From the NCBI GenBank assembly GCA_024256245.1, contig JAKLZD010000035.1, forward strand, positions 1 through 57,972: DNA of 57,972 nucleotides, in the 5' to 3' direction. Shown piece after piece: positions 17,740 through 25,852 of the stretch. This DNA is from Candidatus Methylarchaceae archaeon HK01M. GTDB taxonomy: Archaea; Thermoproteota; Nitrososphaeria; Nitrososphaerales; JACAEJ01. The notes below the pieces were generated by a model. The model saw only the letters and a list, made by a program, of their open reading frames with translations. It did not search any database and was not told where the DNA came from. Numbering within the stretch: the first letter of the stretch is position 1; every line of letters starts with the position of its first letter. Position numbers and translations under genes: made by a program.

Positions 17740-18786
17740 ATACCTTCAAATGCAAAGATAGTTCTAGACGGTAGCTTCGGAGAAGGAGGGGGGCAGATAC
17801 TAAGGACTAGCATAGCTCTATCTGCAGTGATGGGAATACCTGTTGAGATAGTGAACATAAGAGCAAAGAGGGTGAACCCAGGCCTAAGGCCTCAGCATAT
17901 AGGCGCAATAAAAGCTATCGCCTCTCTATGTAACGCCACTTTTGATAATTTAGAGATCGGCGCTGATAAGATACGCTTCAATCCTGGTAAAATGCAGCCC
18001 GCTTCTATAAAGCTTGATATCGGCTCTGCTGGTAGCATTACATTGTTGCTTCAAGCTTTGATCCCTTCAGTCAGTCTTAGTAAGATAGGTGCAGAATTGG
18101 AGATAATTGGCGGGACGGATGTTAGATGGAGCCCTACTATGAACTACTTAACACAAGTCATATTGCCTGCATATAGGCTCTTGGGAATAGATGCCCAACT
18201 TCAAGTTAAGAGAAGGGGCTACTACCCGGTAGGTGGCGGGATAGTGAATGTGAAGATAAGACCGTCAAAGGAGTTGAGACCCTTGAACCTTGTTTCTTCA
18301 AAGAATCCATTACCTTCCATCATAAGCATCTGCTCCAAATTACCTAAAAGTATAGCTGAAAGGCAGATGAAAGCTACCAGGAATTACCTCTTCGATCAAG
18401 GAATAAAGCCAAGAATCTTCGAAACTAGAGTAGAAGACTCTATATCCCCAGGATCATCAGTTCTTATTTATTCTATTGATGAAAAAGGCCCCTTTATAGG
18501 CGCGGATGCTATAGGTGAAAAGGGAAAACCCTCAGAGGAAGTTGGAAGAGAAGCGGCTCAGCTCTTCTCAGAAGAATATGTCTCTAATGCACCCATAGAC
18601 AGACATCTAGGGGATATGCTAGTGCCATTCCTGCCATTTGCTAAAGGTGAATCGAAGTTTAAGGTCTCAAGAGTTACTCAGCATCTTATTACAAATCTAT
18701 ACGTAGCAAGCATCTTCACTAAATGCCAGTATAACATTGATAAGATGCCAGATGGTACAGCTATAGTAAACGTTAATAGCATTTAA
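17740..18786 (+). CDS. rtcA: RNA 3'-terminal phosphate cyclase, apparently with a non-canonical start codon
   Basis: Converts RNA 3'-phosphate to a 2',3'-cyclic phosphate. The conserved N-terminus VLDGSFGEGGGQILR is encoded from about 17761, upstream of the first in-frame GTG/ATG (17827/17830). The frame is open only back to the TGA at 17728-17730 and contains no ATG, GTG or TTG before the motif. The only candidates are ATT 17737 or ATA 17740, placed just after a GAGGTGG ribosome-binding site. I use ATA 17740, giving about 348 residues (normal is 330-350). The catalytic His is in DRHLGDM near the C-terminus. A sequencing error is the alternative explanation. Confidence 0.85.
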   Translation: MPSNAKIVLDGSFGEGGGQILRTSIALSAVMGIPVEIVNIRAKRVNPGLRPQHIGAIKAIASLCNATFDNLEIGADKIRFNPGKMQPASIKLDIGSAGSITLLLQALIPSVSLSKIGAELEIIGGTDVRWSPTMNYLTQVILPAYRLLGIDAQLQVKRRGYYPVGGGIVNVKIRPSKELRPLNLVSSKNPLPSIISICSKLPKSIAERQMKATRNYLFDQGIKPRIFETRVEDSISPGSSVLIYSIDEKGPFIGADAIGEKGKPSEEVGREAAQLFSEEYVSNAPIDRHLGDMLVPFLPFAKGESKFKVSRVTQHLITNLYVASIFTKCQYNIDKMPDGTAIVNVNSI

Positions 18787-18835
18787 AACTTATAAGTACA
18801 ATAAACATGAATCGAATCATAAAAAGTGATGTGTT

Positions 18836-19435
18836 TTGATACCCTCACAATTTATACCGGGTGCCACAGCTGTAGGAATGACCTTCAAGGATGGCATAAT
18901 CCTAGGAGCGGAGAAGAGAATCTCTTACGGTACTTACGTAGTAAGCAGAGCAGGTAAAAAGGTCTTTAAGATAAGTGATATGGTAGGGGCTGCTTGTGCA
19001 GGAATGGTAGTAGATATGCAGGTTTTAATAAGGGAAATCTCCGCCCTTGTAAAGATAAGGGAGCTAGAACTAAGGAGGTCCATCCCTTCAAATTCCGTAG
19101 CCAAGCTGATGTCTGCCCTTCTTTTTAGTAGAAGGTATTTTCCCTTGATTACCCAAGTGATAGTAGGTGGGGTCGATGAGAAACCATCCATTTTCGTGCT
19201 CGATCCCTTGGGTTCAGTAATCCCTGATGAATATTCATGTGTAGGTTCGGGTGCAGAAATCGCTATCGGAGTCATCGAGGCTAACTATTCACGTGATATG
19301 AGCGAAGAATCGGCAAAAGAACTTGTAGTAAAGTCTATAAAATCTGCGATACAGAGGGATTCAGCTAGCGGAGATGGTGCAGACCTTTTGGTAATAACAA
19401 AGGCTGGCTCAAAGGAAGAATCTATTAAATTTTAA
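18836..19435 (+). CDS. Proteasome beta subunit paralogue, nucleophile missing
   Basis: 199 residues from TTG 18836. The fold-defining pattern matches psmB, but the mature N-terminus reads GATAVGM: Ala10 occupies the Thr1 position, and the family Asp17 is Glu26; only Lys33 (Lys42) is kept. The subunit should be unable to cut peptides and probably has a structural or regulatory role in a mixed beta ring. Crenarchaeal proteasomes contain a comparable inactive beta subunit with a similar N-terminus, which supports a TACK affiliation. It ends 6 bp from the convergent eL37 gene. Confidence 0.9.
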   Translation: MIPSQFIPGATAVGMTFKDGIILGAEKRISYGTYVVSRAGKKVFKISDMVGAACAGMVVDMQVLIREISALVKIRELELRRSIPSNSVAKLMSALLFSRRYFPLITQVIVGGVDEKPSIFVLDPLGSVIPDEYSCVGSGAEIAIGVIEANYSRDMSEESAKELVVKSIKSAIQRDSASGDGADLLVITKAGSKEESIKF

Positions 19436-19441
19436 ATTAAC

Positions 19442-19609
19442 TTACCTATAAGGCATCCAACTGTACTTCCTTATCTTCGAGTTTTCACCATAACCGCAGT
19501 AGGCGCACCTCTTCTTTCTTATATGATATGAATGCCTTCCACACCTTCTACACCTTATGTGGGTCTTGCCCTTACTACGCCCTCCACGAGAAGTAGTTCC
19601 TTTAACCAT
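19442..19609 (-). CDS. rpl37e: Ribosomal protein eL37
   Basis: 55 residues, found by translating the minus strand from the ATG at 19609. It matches eL37 throughout: start MVKGTTSRGGRSKGKTHIRC, then a four-Cys zinc ribbon (CRRC and CAYC), then KIRKYSWMPYR at the end. It belongs to the large subunit close to 23S rRNA. It stands alone on its strand and is not paired with LSm, which is unusual compared with many archaea. Confidence 0.95.
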   Translation of the reverse strand: MVKGTTSRGGRSKGKTHIRCRRCGRHSYHIRKKRCAYCGYGENSKIRKYSWMPYR

Positions 19610-19719
19610 CTTCAGCCCTTTGTTCGATTTGTTTTAATATGAATTTATACATATCGATAGCATATTTTTATAAGTAAAGATCATGAAATAAAAGATAGGA
19701 CCATTAGAGTAAAATCCAC

Positions 19720-20874
19720 TTAACTCAAAGCTACCGCCGCTTGTATTCCTGCAAAGGCATCCCCAAGTCCAGTTAGGATCTTTGGCTCTTCATTCACAAA
19801 TGCAGGGATTAAGCATAAGTTATAGCCATCTACTCTTCTTTTGATGGTCTCGACCTTCGATCTCTGTAATGATCTCACCTTATCTAGATTCTCACTGATG
19901 CCCCCAAAAGTCGATGCTGTAGCAACTCTGCACCCCATCTCCAGGGCCTCCAACTCCTTCTTGACATCGTATCTGGAGATGGAAAAGGCAAAATCTTCAG
20001 CATGGACACAGACCCTTCTTAACCCATAAATTCTGACACCTTCTATAGTAGCATCTATCAAGTCTCTTAGATTTGTAGACTCAGCATCTAGATAAGCCTC
20101 ACACTCATCTTCATTCATCCCCCACGACTCAGAGCAACCACGATCAGAAAATTTCTTCATCGCATACCTGACGGACTCCTCGCTACCTCTACCCAACTCA
20201 AGATGAACTTTCGGTCTTTTTGGGTTGTCTAGGTACTCTATGATCTCATCACTCTTATGCTTATAATCTGGCAGTAGTAGATGGGCGTAACCTATTATCA
20301 GCACATCCGTGAACCTCGAATCTGAAGCTCTTTCTAAAAAATCATAATCGAAGACTCCATTTGATGATGCTACATCCCAAGATAATATATGCCTGCCCGT
20401 TGTAAGAACTCCCCTCCTTGGGTTTCTTCTGAACTCGAAGATTACATGATCGTACTCAGAATCGCCCCCTCTTATCGCCTCTTTTGGTGTCTTGAATCCT
20501 TCTTTGCAAGCTATATTGAATTCAGGAGAAGCTACCATGATCTTACTTGGTCTGCAAGGATAAGATACCAAAGGCTTAAGACCCAACTCGTATAAGGCCC
20601 TTCCCATGTGAAAGCCATTCCCCCCCAAGGCTTTTCTTCTATCTTTGAAGATGGAATCTAAAGCTGAATGAAGACTCTTTGAGATTAGGAACTCTTTGCC
20701 GCCTTTGATGAACGCTCTTTCTAGAGTGTACGATGCCTCCTCTATAGATTTAAGGACGATCCCTTTCGGCCTTCTCTTGGGTGATCTTCTGACCCAGTGC
20801 AACACTTCATCATCAACATTGACGAAGGAGTCCCAGTTCGAATACAATCCTGTTGCTACGTTTTTTGGGAACAT
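19720..20874 (-). CDS. ADP-dependent sugar kinase-like protein (ADP-GK/PFK family)
   Basis: 384 residues with ribokinase-like fold signatures of the ADP-dependent kinases: GGNGFHMGRAL near residue 84 (substrate loop), SWGMNEDE near 250, the CVHAEDFAFSIS strand near 290, and the catalytic GLGDAFAG near 370 containing the base Asp. Members phosphorylate glucose or fructose-6-phosphate with ADP in modified archaeal glycolysis. The protein is shorter than classical ADP-glucokinases (about 450), so the substrate is uncertain. Isolated gene with its own promoter region. Confidence 0.75.
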   Translation of the reverse strand: MFPKNVATGLYSNWDSFVNVDDEVLHWVRRSPKRRPKGIVLKSIEEASYTLERAFIKGGKEFLISKSLHSALDSIFKDRRKALGGNGFHMGRALYELGLKPLVSYPCRPSKIMVASPEFNIACKEGFKTPKEAIRGGDSEYDHVIFEFRRNPRRGVLTTGRHILSWDVASSNGVFDYDFLERASDSRFTDVLIIGYAHLLLPDYKHKSDEIIEYLDNPKRPKVHLELGRGSEESVRYAMKKFSDRGCSESWGMNEDECEAYLDAESTNLRDLIDATIEGVRIYGLRRVCVHAEDFAFSISRYDVKKELEALEMGCRVATASTFGGISENLDKVRSLQRSKVETIKRRVDGYNLCLIPAFVNEEPKILTGLGDAFAGIQAAVALS

Positions 20875-21020
20875 CTTTTGTCGTCTCTTATTTATTCTTA
20901 AAATTTAGCTTTTTAGGTCTAATTTCATTTTAGAGATAAATTATCGAAAATTACACTAACCAACTAACTAGAAAGCGAAACCAAATATGATAATTAAATT
21001 TCAACTATCGAATCCTTGAG

Positions 21021-21614
21021 CTATGCTTTGACGTTGATATACTCGGATTCTCTTTGAAAAACCAACAGATAGTGATACATAAGGTCCTTTGACCTCAAAG
21101 TGGTGAAGCCTCTCTTCTCGAAGAGGCTTTTTACTTGTTCTTTAGAGACCCTGATAGTAACAGGAGGCCCAAAACCTGTATCCTTTTTCTTAAAATCGAC
21201 TATCAGCAACTCTCTATATCGTCTGAGCACCCTTCTCATCTCCTCGACTATTCTTTTCTTGTCACCAAACTCATGAAGAGTGTTAATCGATACTAGGAGG
21301 TCAAGGCTCTCATCTTCAAGGGGAATCCCTTCTTCCTTCGAGAGTAAAGGCTCGATATTCCTTATCTTCAACCTTTGAATCTTTCTCTCAAGAAATTCTA
21401 GCATCTCCTTTTGAATATCTATGCCGTAGACCTTTTTAGCCTTCTGGGAGAGGGGCACGGTGAAAAAACCGCTACCACAGCCAAAATCGGCAACAACGAA
21501 GTTAGACTTGATTTCTACCATTCCTAGAATTTCCTCTGGGTCTTGCCAAATCTTTCTCTCTTCCCTTTCTAAGACGTCTATATTCTTCGGGTCGAAAACG
21601 TGAGATTTCTTCAA
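21021..21614 (-). CDS. Class I SAM-dependent methyltransferase
   Basis: 197 residues. SAM-binding motif I VADFGCGSGFFTVPL at about residues 42-56, acidic motif II ending GIDIQKEM at about 69-76, and motif IV LLVSINTLHEF near 108. UbiE/ArsM-like overall. The substrate cannot be assigned; neither a long arsenic-type cysteine set nor an RNA-binding domain is visible. It stands alone between AT-rich gaps. Confidence 0.8.
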   Translation of the reverse strand: MKKSHVFDPKNIDVLEREERKIWQDPEEILGMVEIKSNFVVADFGCGSGFFTVPLSQKAKKVYGIDIQKEMLEFLERKIQRLKIRNIEPLLSKEEGIPLEDESLDLLVSINTLHEFGDKKRIVEEMRRVLRRYRELLIVDFKKKDTGFGPPVTIRVSKEQVKSLFEKRGFTTLRSKDLMYHYLLVFQRESEYINVKA

Positions 21615-21832
21615 ATCGTTACTCTCATTTTTGATCTATTATTAATGAACGTTTCCTTAATGGATATTATTCTAATTAGAAAAAGCATCACTAAAAAATT
21701 GTTAACAAGATACCTAAGTCAATGCTGTTTAATTTCAACTCTATGGTTAATTCTAAAGAATTAGAAAGGTAAGAGAGTATCAAAAAATATTTCTTTTACA
21801 GTCGCCAGAAAGATAGAGGTCTAATCAGGAAG

Positions 21833-22750
21833 ATGCCATCACTTCAGAAAAAAGAGAGCCATCAAAATCTGGAAGACTTCCATAAGAAGGAGCAGAGAGA
21901 CCTAATGATCGCCATCTTAATAACGGGTGGCCTTGTTATAATCGAAATTCTCGGAGGAATCTTGTCCAACAGCTTGGCCTTGTTCAGCGATGCATGGCAC
22001 ATGTTTACAGATACCTCGGCTCTGAGTCTGTGTTTTCTTGCAGGAAAGCTCTCTTTAAGACCTCCAACTTCAGACAAGACCTTCGGTTATTATAGAGTAG
22101 AGATCCTTTCAGCCTTTGTAAACGGAGTGACTTTGGTGTTAGTGGCCTCATACATATTTTATGAGGCAATAAGAAGGTTGTTTTCCCCATCTGAAGTGAT
22201 GGGTTTTGAGATGCTTACCATCGCCTTCATTGGGTTGATTGTAAACTTTGTTTCAATGACTATTTTATCAAAAAGTATGTTGAGTCTGAACGTAAAGGCT
22301 GCCTTTCTTCATGTTTTAGGCGATACTCTGTCTTCCATAGGTGTAGTTACGGCAGGAGTCATCATATTCTTTACCAACTGGTATCTGGTGGACCCTATAA
22401 TGAGCATCATAGTTGGTTCCATCATAGTGTACGGTACGGGAAGGATGCTGAGAGAAGCCCTACACATCCTTCTTGAGGGAGTCCCTTCAAGGATCAGTTT
22501 GAAGGAAGTAGTCGATACTATGAAAAGTATCCCTGGAGTTAGGAGTGTCCATGATGTGCACATATGGAGCATCACTTCATACATACATTACTTGAGTGCC
22601 CATATAGTCCTTAGGAAGGAGGATCTGAGTAACATGGACAAAATCCTAAACGAAACGAAGGAAAGACTTGAAAAAAATTATCAAATAGTACACACAACTC
22701 TCCAAGTAGAACCTGAAGACTACGAGGAGATCGGCGAAGTTCATACATAA
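21833..22750 (+). CDS. Cation diffusion facilitator, zinc-type exporter
   Basis: 305 residues. Six transmembrane helices (about 25-220) and a C-terminal cytoplasmic metal-sensing domain (about 225-300, with SVHDVHIWSI). The transport site reads HMFTD in helix 2 and HVLGD in helix 5, i.e. two HxxxD pairs, the pattern typical of zinc-specific members. It would act as a Zn2+/H+ antiporter at the cell membrane. A SnoaL-like pseudogene follows closely. Confidence 0.9.
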   Translation: MPSLQKKESHQNLEDFHKKEQRDLMIAILITGGLVIIEILGGILSNSLALFSDAWHMFTDTSALSLCFLAGKLSLRPPTSDKTFGYYRVEILSAFVNGVTLVLVASYIFYEAIRRLFSPSEVMGFEMLTIAFIGLIVNFVSMTILSKSMLSLNVKAAFLHVLGDTLSSIGVVTAGVIIFFTNWYLVDPIMSIIVGSIIVYGTGRMLREALHILLEGVPSRISLKEVVDTMKSIPGVRSVHDVHIWSITSYIHYLSAHIVLRKEDLSNMDKILNETKERLEKNYQIVHTTLQVEPEDYEEIGEVHT

Positions 22751-22786
22751 GGAGTATAGGTGCTCTAAAAGGAGGAATGGAATATT

Positions 22787-23206
22787 TTGGAATCTATAAA
22801 TCGCCTCCCATCAATTAAGGCGCTCGAGCGTCGTTTTTTCGAGGAGTTGAATAAGGAGAAGGTAGTCGCTATGTCCATTATAAACGAGTTATGAGCCACT
22901 GATTTTCTCTGGAAACCTGGCACTGGTGAGGATATTCGTAGCCTCAATGACTATAAACAATTCAACAGCGAGGCTTACAGCGTGTTTCCCGAAGGGGACA
23001 AAGTAGCGGTGCGATTTACAACGACTGGCACACACAAAGGCGAGTTTAGGGGGGTTCCCCCTACTACTAATAAGAAGGTGATGGTATGGGGGATCAACAT
23101 CGACCGCATTGCTGGCGAGAAGTTCGTGGAATCATGGGAAAGGTATGATACCTTGGGCTGGATGCAGCAACTCGGTCTTACGCTCACGCCTGAGAAGGGA
23201 AAATAA
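22787..23206 (+). pseudogene. SnoaL-like ester cyclase family gene broken by one TGA
   Basis: From TTG 22787 the frame encodes a SnoaL/NTF2-like protein (ERRFFEELNKEKV, then ATDFLWKPGTGEDI, then GEFRGVPPTTNKKVMVWGI and FVESWERYDTLGWMQQLG), about 139 codons in total. A single TGA interrupts it at codon 36, between INEL and ATDF. Everything downstream remains intact to the TAA at 23206. TGA serves as a normal stop elsewhere in this window, so recoding is unlikely and a recent nonsense mutation or sequencing error fits best. A shortened protein from GTG 22982 would lack the first third of the fold. Confidence 0.65.
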
Positions 23207-23288
23207 CCTCTACTTATCGATCAAGTCTTAAATGTAAGGTCGTATTGCGGTTTCAGCTTCTCCCTTCTCTCTATTTTGGACAATTTGG

Positions 23289-23414
23289 TGCGGGGGGTGG
23301 GATTCGAACCCACGAAGGCCTTAGCCAGCAGATCTTGAGTTTAGGCCTTTGCTTTGACTGCCCCCTCTTGCCGTTGCTTTAAATTCAACTTTGACCTGGC
23401 TCGGGGACCCCCGC
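23289..23414 (-). tRNA. tRNA-Leu(CAA) with two predicted introns
   Basis: On the minus strand the 7-bp acceptor stem GCGGGGG pairs with CCCCCGC, followed by discriminator A, and the T arm contains GGGTTCGAATCCC. The long variable arm CTGGCTAAGGCCTTC is of class II Leu type. The genomic length is 126 nt. Removing 24 nt in the D arm (starting near GTTGAATT, ending CAAGA) and 17 nt in the 5' strand of the anticodon stem (starting TCAAAGC, ending CCTAA) leaves a regular 85-nt tRNA with loop CTCAAGA. Both positions are non-canonical; exact splice sites could shift by 1-2 nt. No CCA is encoded. Confidence 0.85.
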
Positions 23415-23446
23415 AGATATGCATACGACCTTCTATGATTAATCTT

Positions 23447-23665
23447 TTACCTTATCAGAAAAGTGGATACCATCAAGACGATTACAATTACCAAGGATAC
23501 CATGAAGATTCTATTCATCCTTTTGTTTCTTTTTTGAATATCCAATTCTTTCTCTCTACACTCATTAGAGCAGTGTTCTTTATTCAAAGGTATAGACCTT
23601 CCACAGACCCTACAGTGCGTATGGGGAGGTATGCGTGACTTTCCTTTAGTGGACAACTTCAGCAA
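23447..23665 (-). CDS. DUF2116-type zinc-ribbon membrane protein
   Basis: 72 residues: a zinc-ribbon/TRASH-like part HCRVCGRSIPLNKEHCSNEC (about 17-36), a basic linker, and one C-terminal transmembrane helix (about 53-70). This matches small archaeal tail-anchored DUF2116 proteins of unknown function. It lies between pyrH and the tRNA-Leu, all on the minus strand, with a 39-bp gap from pyrH. Confidence 0.75.
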   Translation of the reverse strand: MLKLSTKGKSRIPPHTHCRVCGRSIPLNKEHCSNECREKELDIQKRNKRMNRIFMVSLVIVIVLMVSTFLIR

Positions 23666-23704
23666 CCTATACCATAGTTAACCTTTTGAACCTTTCTCTG
23701 CAAC

Positions 23705-24379
23705 CTATTGCTCGATTCTCGTACCAACTATCTCGCCTTGAACAGCAAGTCTGACATTTTCGGGTTTGAGACCATTTAATATTATAGTCCTTATGCCAGC
23801 CCTTTTTAGAATCTTTACCGCCTTTGAGTCCATGATACTATGCATGCCTGGCTTATGCTCCATATTTGACATCTTACCCAATTCTTTGAACGTTAAAGAG
23901 TCCAGCTTTTTAGCTTCAGGATAGACCCTTGGATCTTTTACATAGACCCCCTCTTGATCCGTAGCCTTCACAAAAAGATCAGCTTTGATAGTTTCAGCGA
24001 CTAAGGCTGCAACAGAATCTGTTGTAATACCCGGCTTTAATCCGCCCATAAAAGCTATTTTTGAAATCTTCAATAATCTGGTGAGCTGACCTATTGTAGA
24101 TGGGATTGTATCTGGTGCAATTCCTTTAAGCTTCTTAGCTAAAAGTTTGGCATTCAACCTAGATACCAAGATGGCCAATTCGTCCTTATCCTCATCCTTC
24201 AGACCCAGAGTTTCAGCCGACTTTATGTACTGCCTTGAGAGGAGACCCCCACCAACTACAATAGCCAAGGTATGCCCCTTTCCCCAAAGCTCTGAAAATT
24301 GCTCTGCGTACGATCTTAAGATAGAAGGGTCTGGTGGCAAGCCTACAATCGAGCCACCTATCTTAATGACTATCTTCAT
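23705..24379 (-). CDS. pyrH: UMP kinase, archaeal type
   Basis: Phosphorylates UMP to UDP. 224 residues of the amino-acid-kinase fold: KIGGSIV at the start (ATP phosphates), VVGGG near 42, the GLKPGITTDSVAA loop near 113-125 (UMP/allosteric region), and KATDQEGVYVKDPR at 139-152. Archaeal length (about 225) and no bacterial GTP-regulatory features. Divergent from prf1. Confidence 0.93.
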   Translation of the reverse strand: MKIVIKIGGSIVGLPPDPSILRSYAEQFSELWGKGHTLAIVVGGGLLSRQYIKSAETLGLKDEDKDELAILVSRLNAKLLAKKLKGIAPDTIPSTIGQLTRLLKISKIAFMGGLKPGITTDSVAALVAETIKADLFVKATDQEGVYVKDPRVYPEAKKLDSLTFKELGKMSNMEHKPGMHSIMDSKAVKILKRAGIRTIILNGLKPENVRLAVQGEIVGTRIEQ

Positions 24380-24473
24380 CTTTACTGCCCCATAAGTTTT
24401 AAAAATAGCCTTAACTTATTTGTTTTATCCACTTTAAAGTGGCAACAGTTAATTTATCGATATGAGCTAAGAG

Positions 24474-25745
24474 TTGATGCATATGAGTTCTCAAGCCGAT
24501 TCAGTAGTGCTTTATAGAATGAGGAAGATATTAGCGGAGCTCTCTACAAAGAAAGGCAGTGGGACTGAGCTAGTATCGTTGTACATCCCGCCAAAGAAAC
24601 CATTACATGATGTCTCAAGTTATTTGAAAGACGAATATGGTAAAGCTTCTTACATAAAATCTGATAGCACTAGAACACACGTTCAAAATGCTTTAGTGAA
24701 GATCATGCAAAGATTGAAACTCTATAAGGAAACTCCTGAAACTGGGCTTGCCATATTTTGTGGTACCATTCCTCCCGGTCCAGATGCTCCACCTGAAAAA
24801 CCTGGTAGTGAGAATTTGGAATTGTATGAAGTGATACCTCCTAAACCTATACCGAGCTATCTATACAGGTGTGATGACCACTTCCATCTCGATATCCTCC
24901 GTGAGATGATAAAGGAGGAGAAGATGATAGGTATAATCTCTATAGATAATAGCGAAGCAGGGTTGGGCATAGTCTCAGGTAGAAAGATCGATGTCGTAGA
25001 TGTAATCACTTCAGGAGTATCGGGGAAGCATAGAGCAGGGGGGCAGTCGGCTAGGAGGTTCGAACGCCTTAGGGAAAGCGAGATCAACGATTATTTTAAG
25101 AGAGTGGCTAGACATGCAAAAAAAATCTTCTTAGGCCAGGATGAGATAAAAGGTTTGATAGTTGGAGGTTCAGGGCCAACTAAAGACTATTTTTTGAAGG
25201 GAGAATACCTAGACTATAGGTTACAAAATAACGTGTTAACAGTCGTAGACACCTCTTATGCTGGGAGGGAAGGTATAAGGGAGACTGTCGAGAAGGCTGA
25301 AGATATCTTGCAAGACCTACGAATAATAGAAGAGAAGGAACTCATCAAGAAGTTCTTGAGCGAAGTCTCTTCTGAGAAGGGGTTGGTAGTTTATGGAATA
25401 GATGAAGTGATAGACTCTTTGAATAAGGGAAACGCACACACAGTACTCGTTTCTGAAGATATAGGTCGAACATACCTTCTGGCAACCTGCAAAAGATGTG
25501 ATGCAATAAAAGAATCAATCGTTACTAAAGAGAACTCGATCTCTGAAAAGCAGAAGTTCGTCTCAGAGGCTTGTTCTTCGTGTAATAGCAATGAAATTGA
25601 AGTGACCGAAAAAGATTTTATCGAACTTTTAGTCGACAAAGCGATTGAGGTGGGAGCAAAGGTAGAGGTTATCTCTTCTAAAAGCGAAGATGGAGTAATA
25701 TTCAAAAGTTTTGGAGGGGTTGGCGCCCTTCTAAGGTACACCTGA
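24474..25745 (+). CDS. prf1: Peptide chain release factor aRF1
   Basis: 423 residues; recognises all three stop codons and triggers peptide release. GGQ is present in KHRAGGQSARRF near residue 184, with the YxCxxxF decoding motif as YRCDDHF near 125. The other decoding motif, normally NIKS, reads YIKS here (residues 60-63, KASYIKSDSTR), an unusual change at a stop-codon-contacting position. The C-terminal domain retains a zinc-ribbon-like CKRC and CSSC pair. The start could be M1 or one of the following methionines. Confidence 0.94.
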   Translation: MMHMSSQADSVVLYRMRKILAELSTKKGSGTELVSLYIPPKKPLHDVSSYLKDEYGKASYIKSDSTRTHVQNALVKIMQRLKLYKETPETGLAIFCGTIPPGPDAPPEKPGSENLELYEVIPPKPIPSYLYRCDDHFHLDILREMIKEEKMIGIISIDNSEAGLGIVSGRKIDVVDVITSGVSGKHRAGGQSARRFERLRESEINDYFKRVARHAKKIFLGQDEIKGLIVGGSGPTKDYFLKGEYLDYRLQNNVLTVVDTSYAGREGIRETVEKAEDILQDLRIIEEKELIKKFLSEVSSEKGLVVYGIDEVIDSLNKGNAHTVLVSEDIGRTYLLATCKRCDAIKESIVTKENSISEKQKFVSEACSSCNSNEIEVTEKDFIELLVDKAIEVGAKVEVISSKSEDGVIFKSFGGVGALLRYT

Positions 25746-25852
25746 TTGCTCAGGCTTCGATAAAAATAAAATAATAAATATTCATGGTTTTTAGTTCGCC
25801 CTCCAGCTTATATATTTAGGGTCTGTCTCCTGTTCTCGGATACGGTGTCGTT

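Noticed and set aside
22892..22894. UGA recoding (selenocysteine or other) in the SnoaL-like gene
   Set aside because: TGA ends many intact genes here, often in stop/start overlaps, and no recoding hairpin is evident; nonsense mutation or error is simpler.
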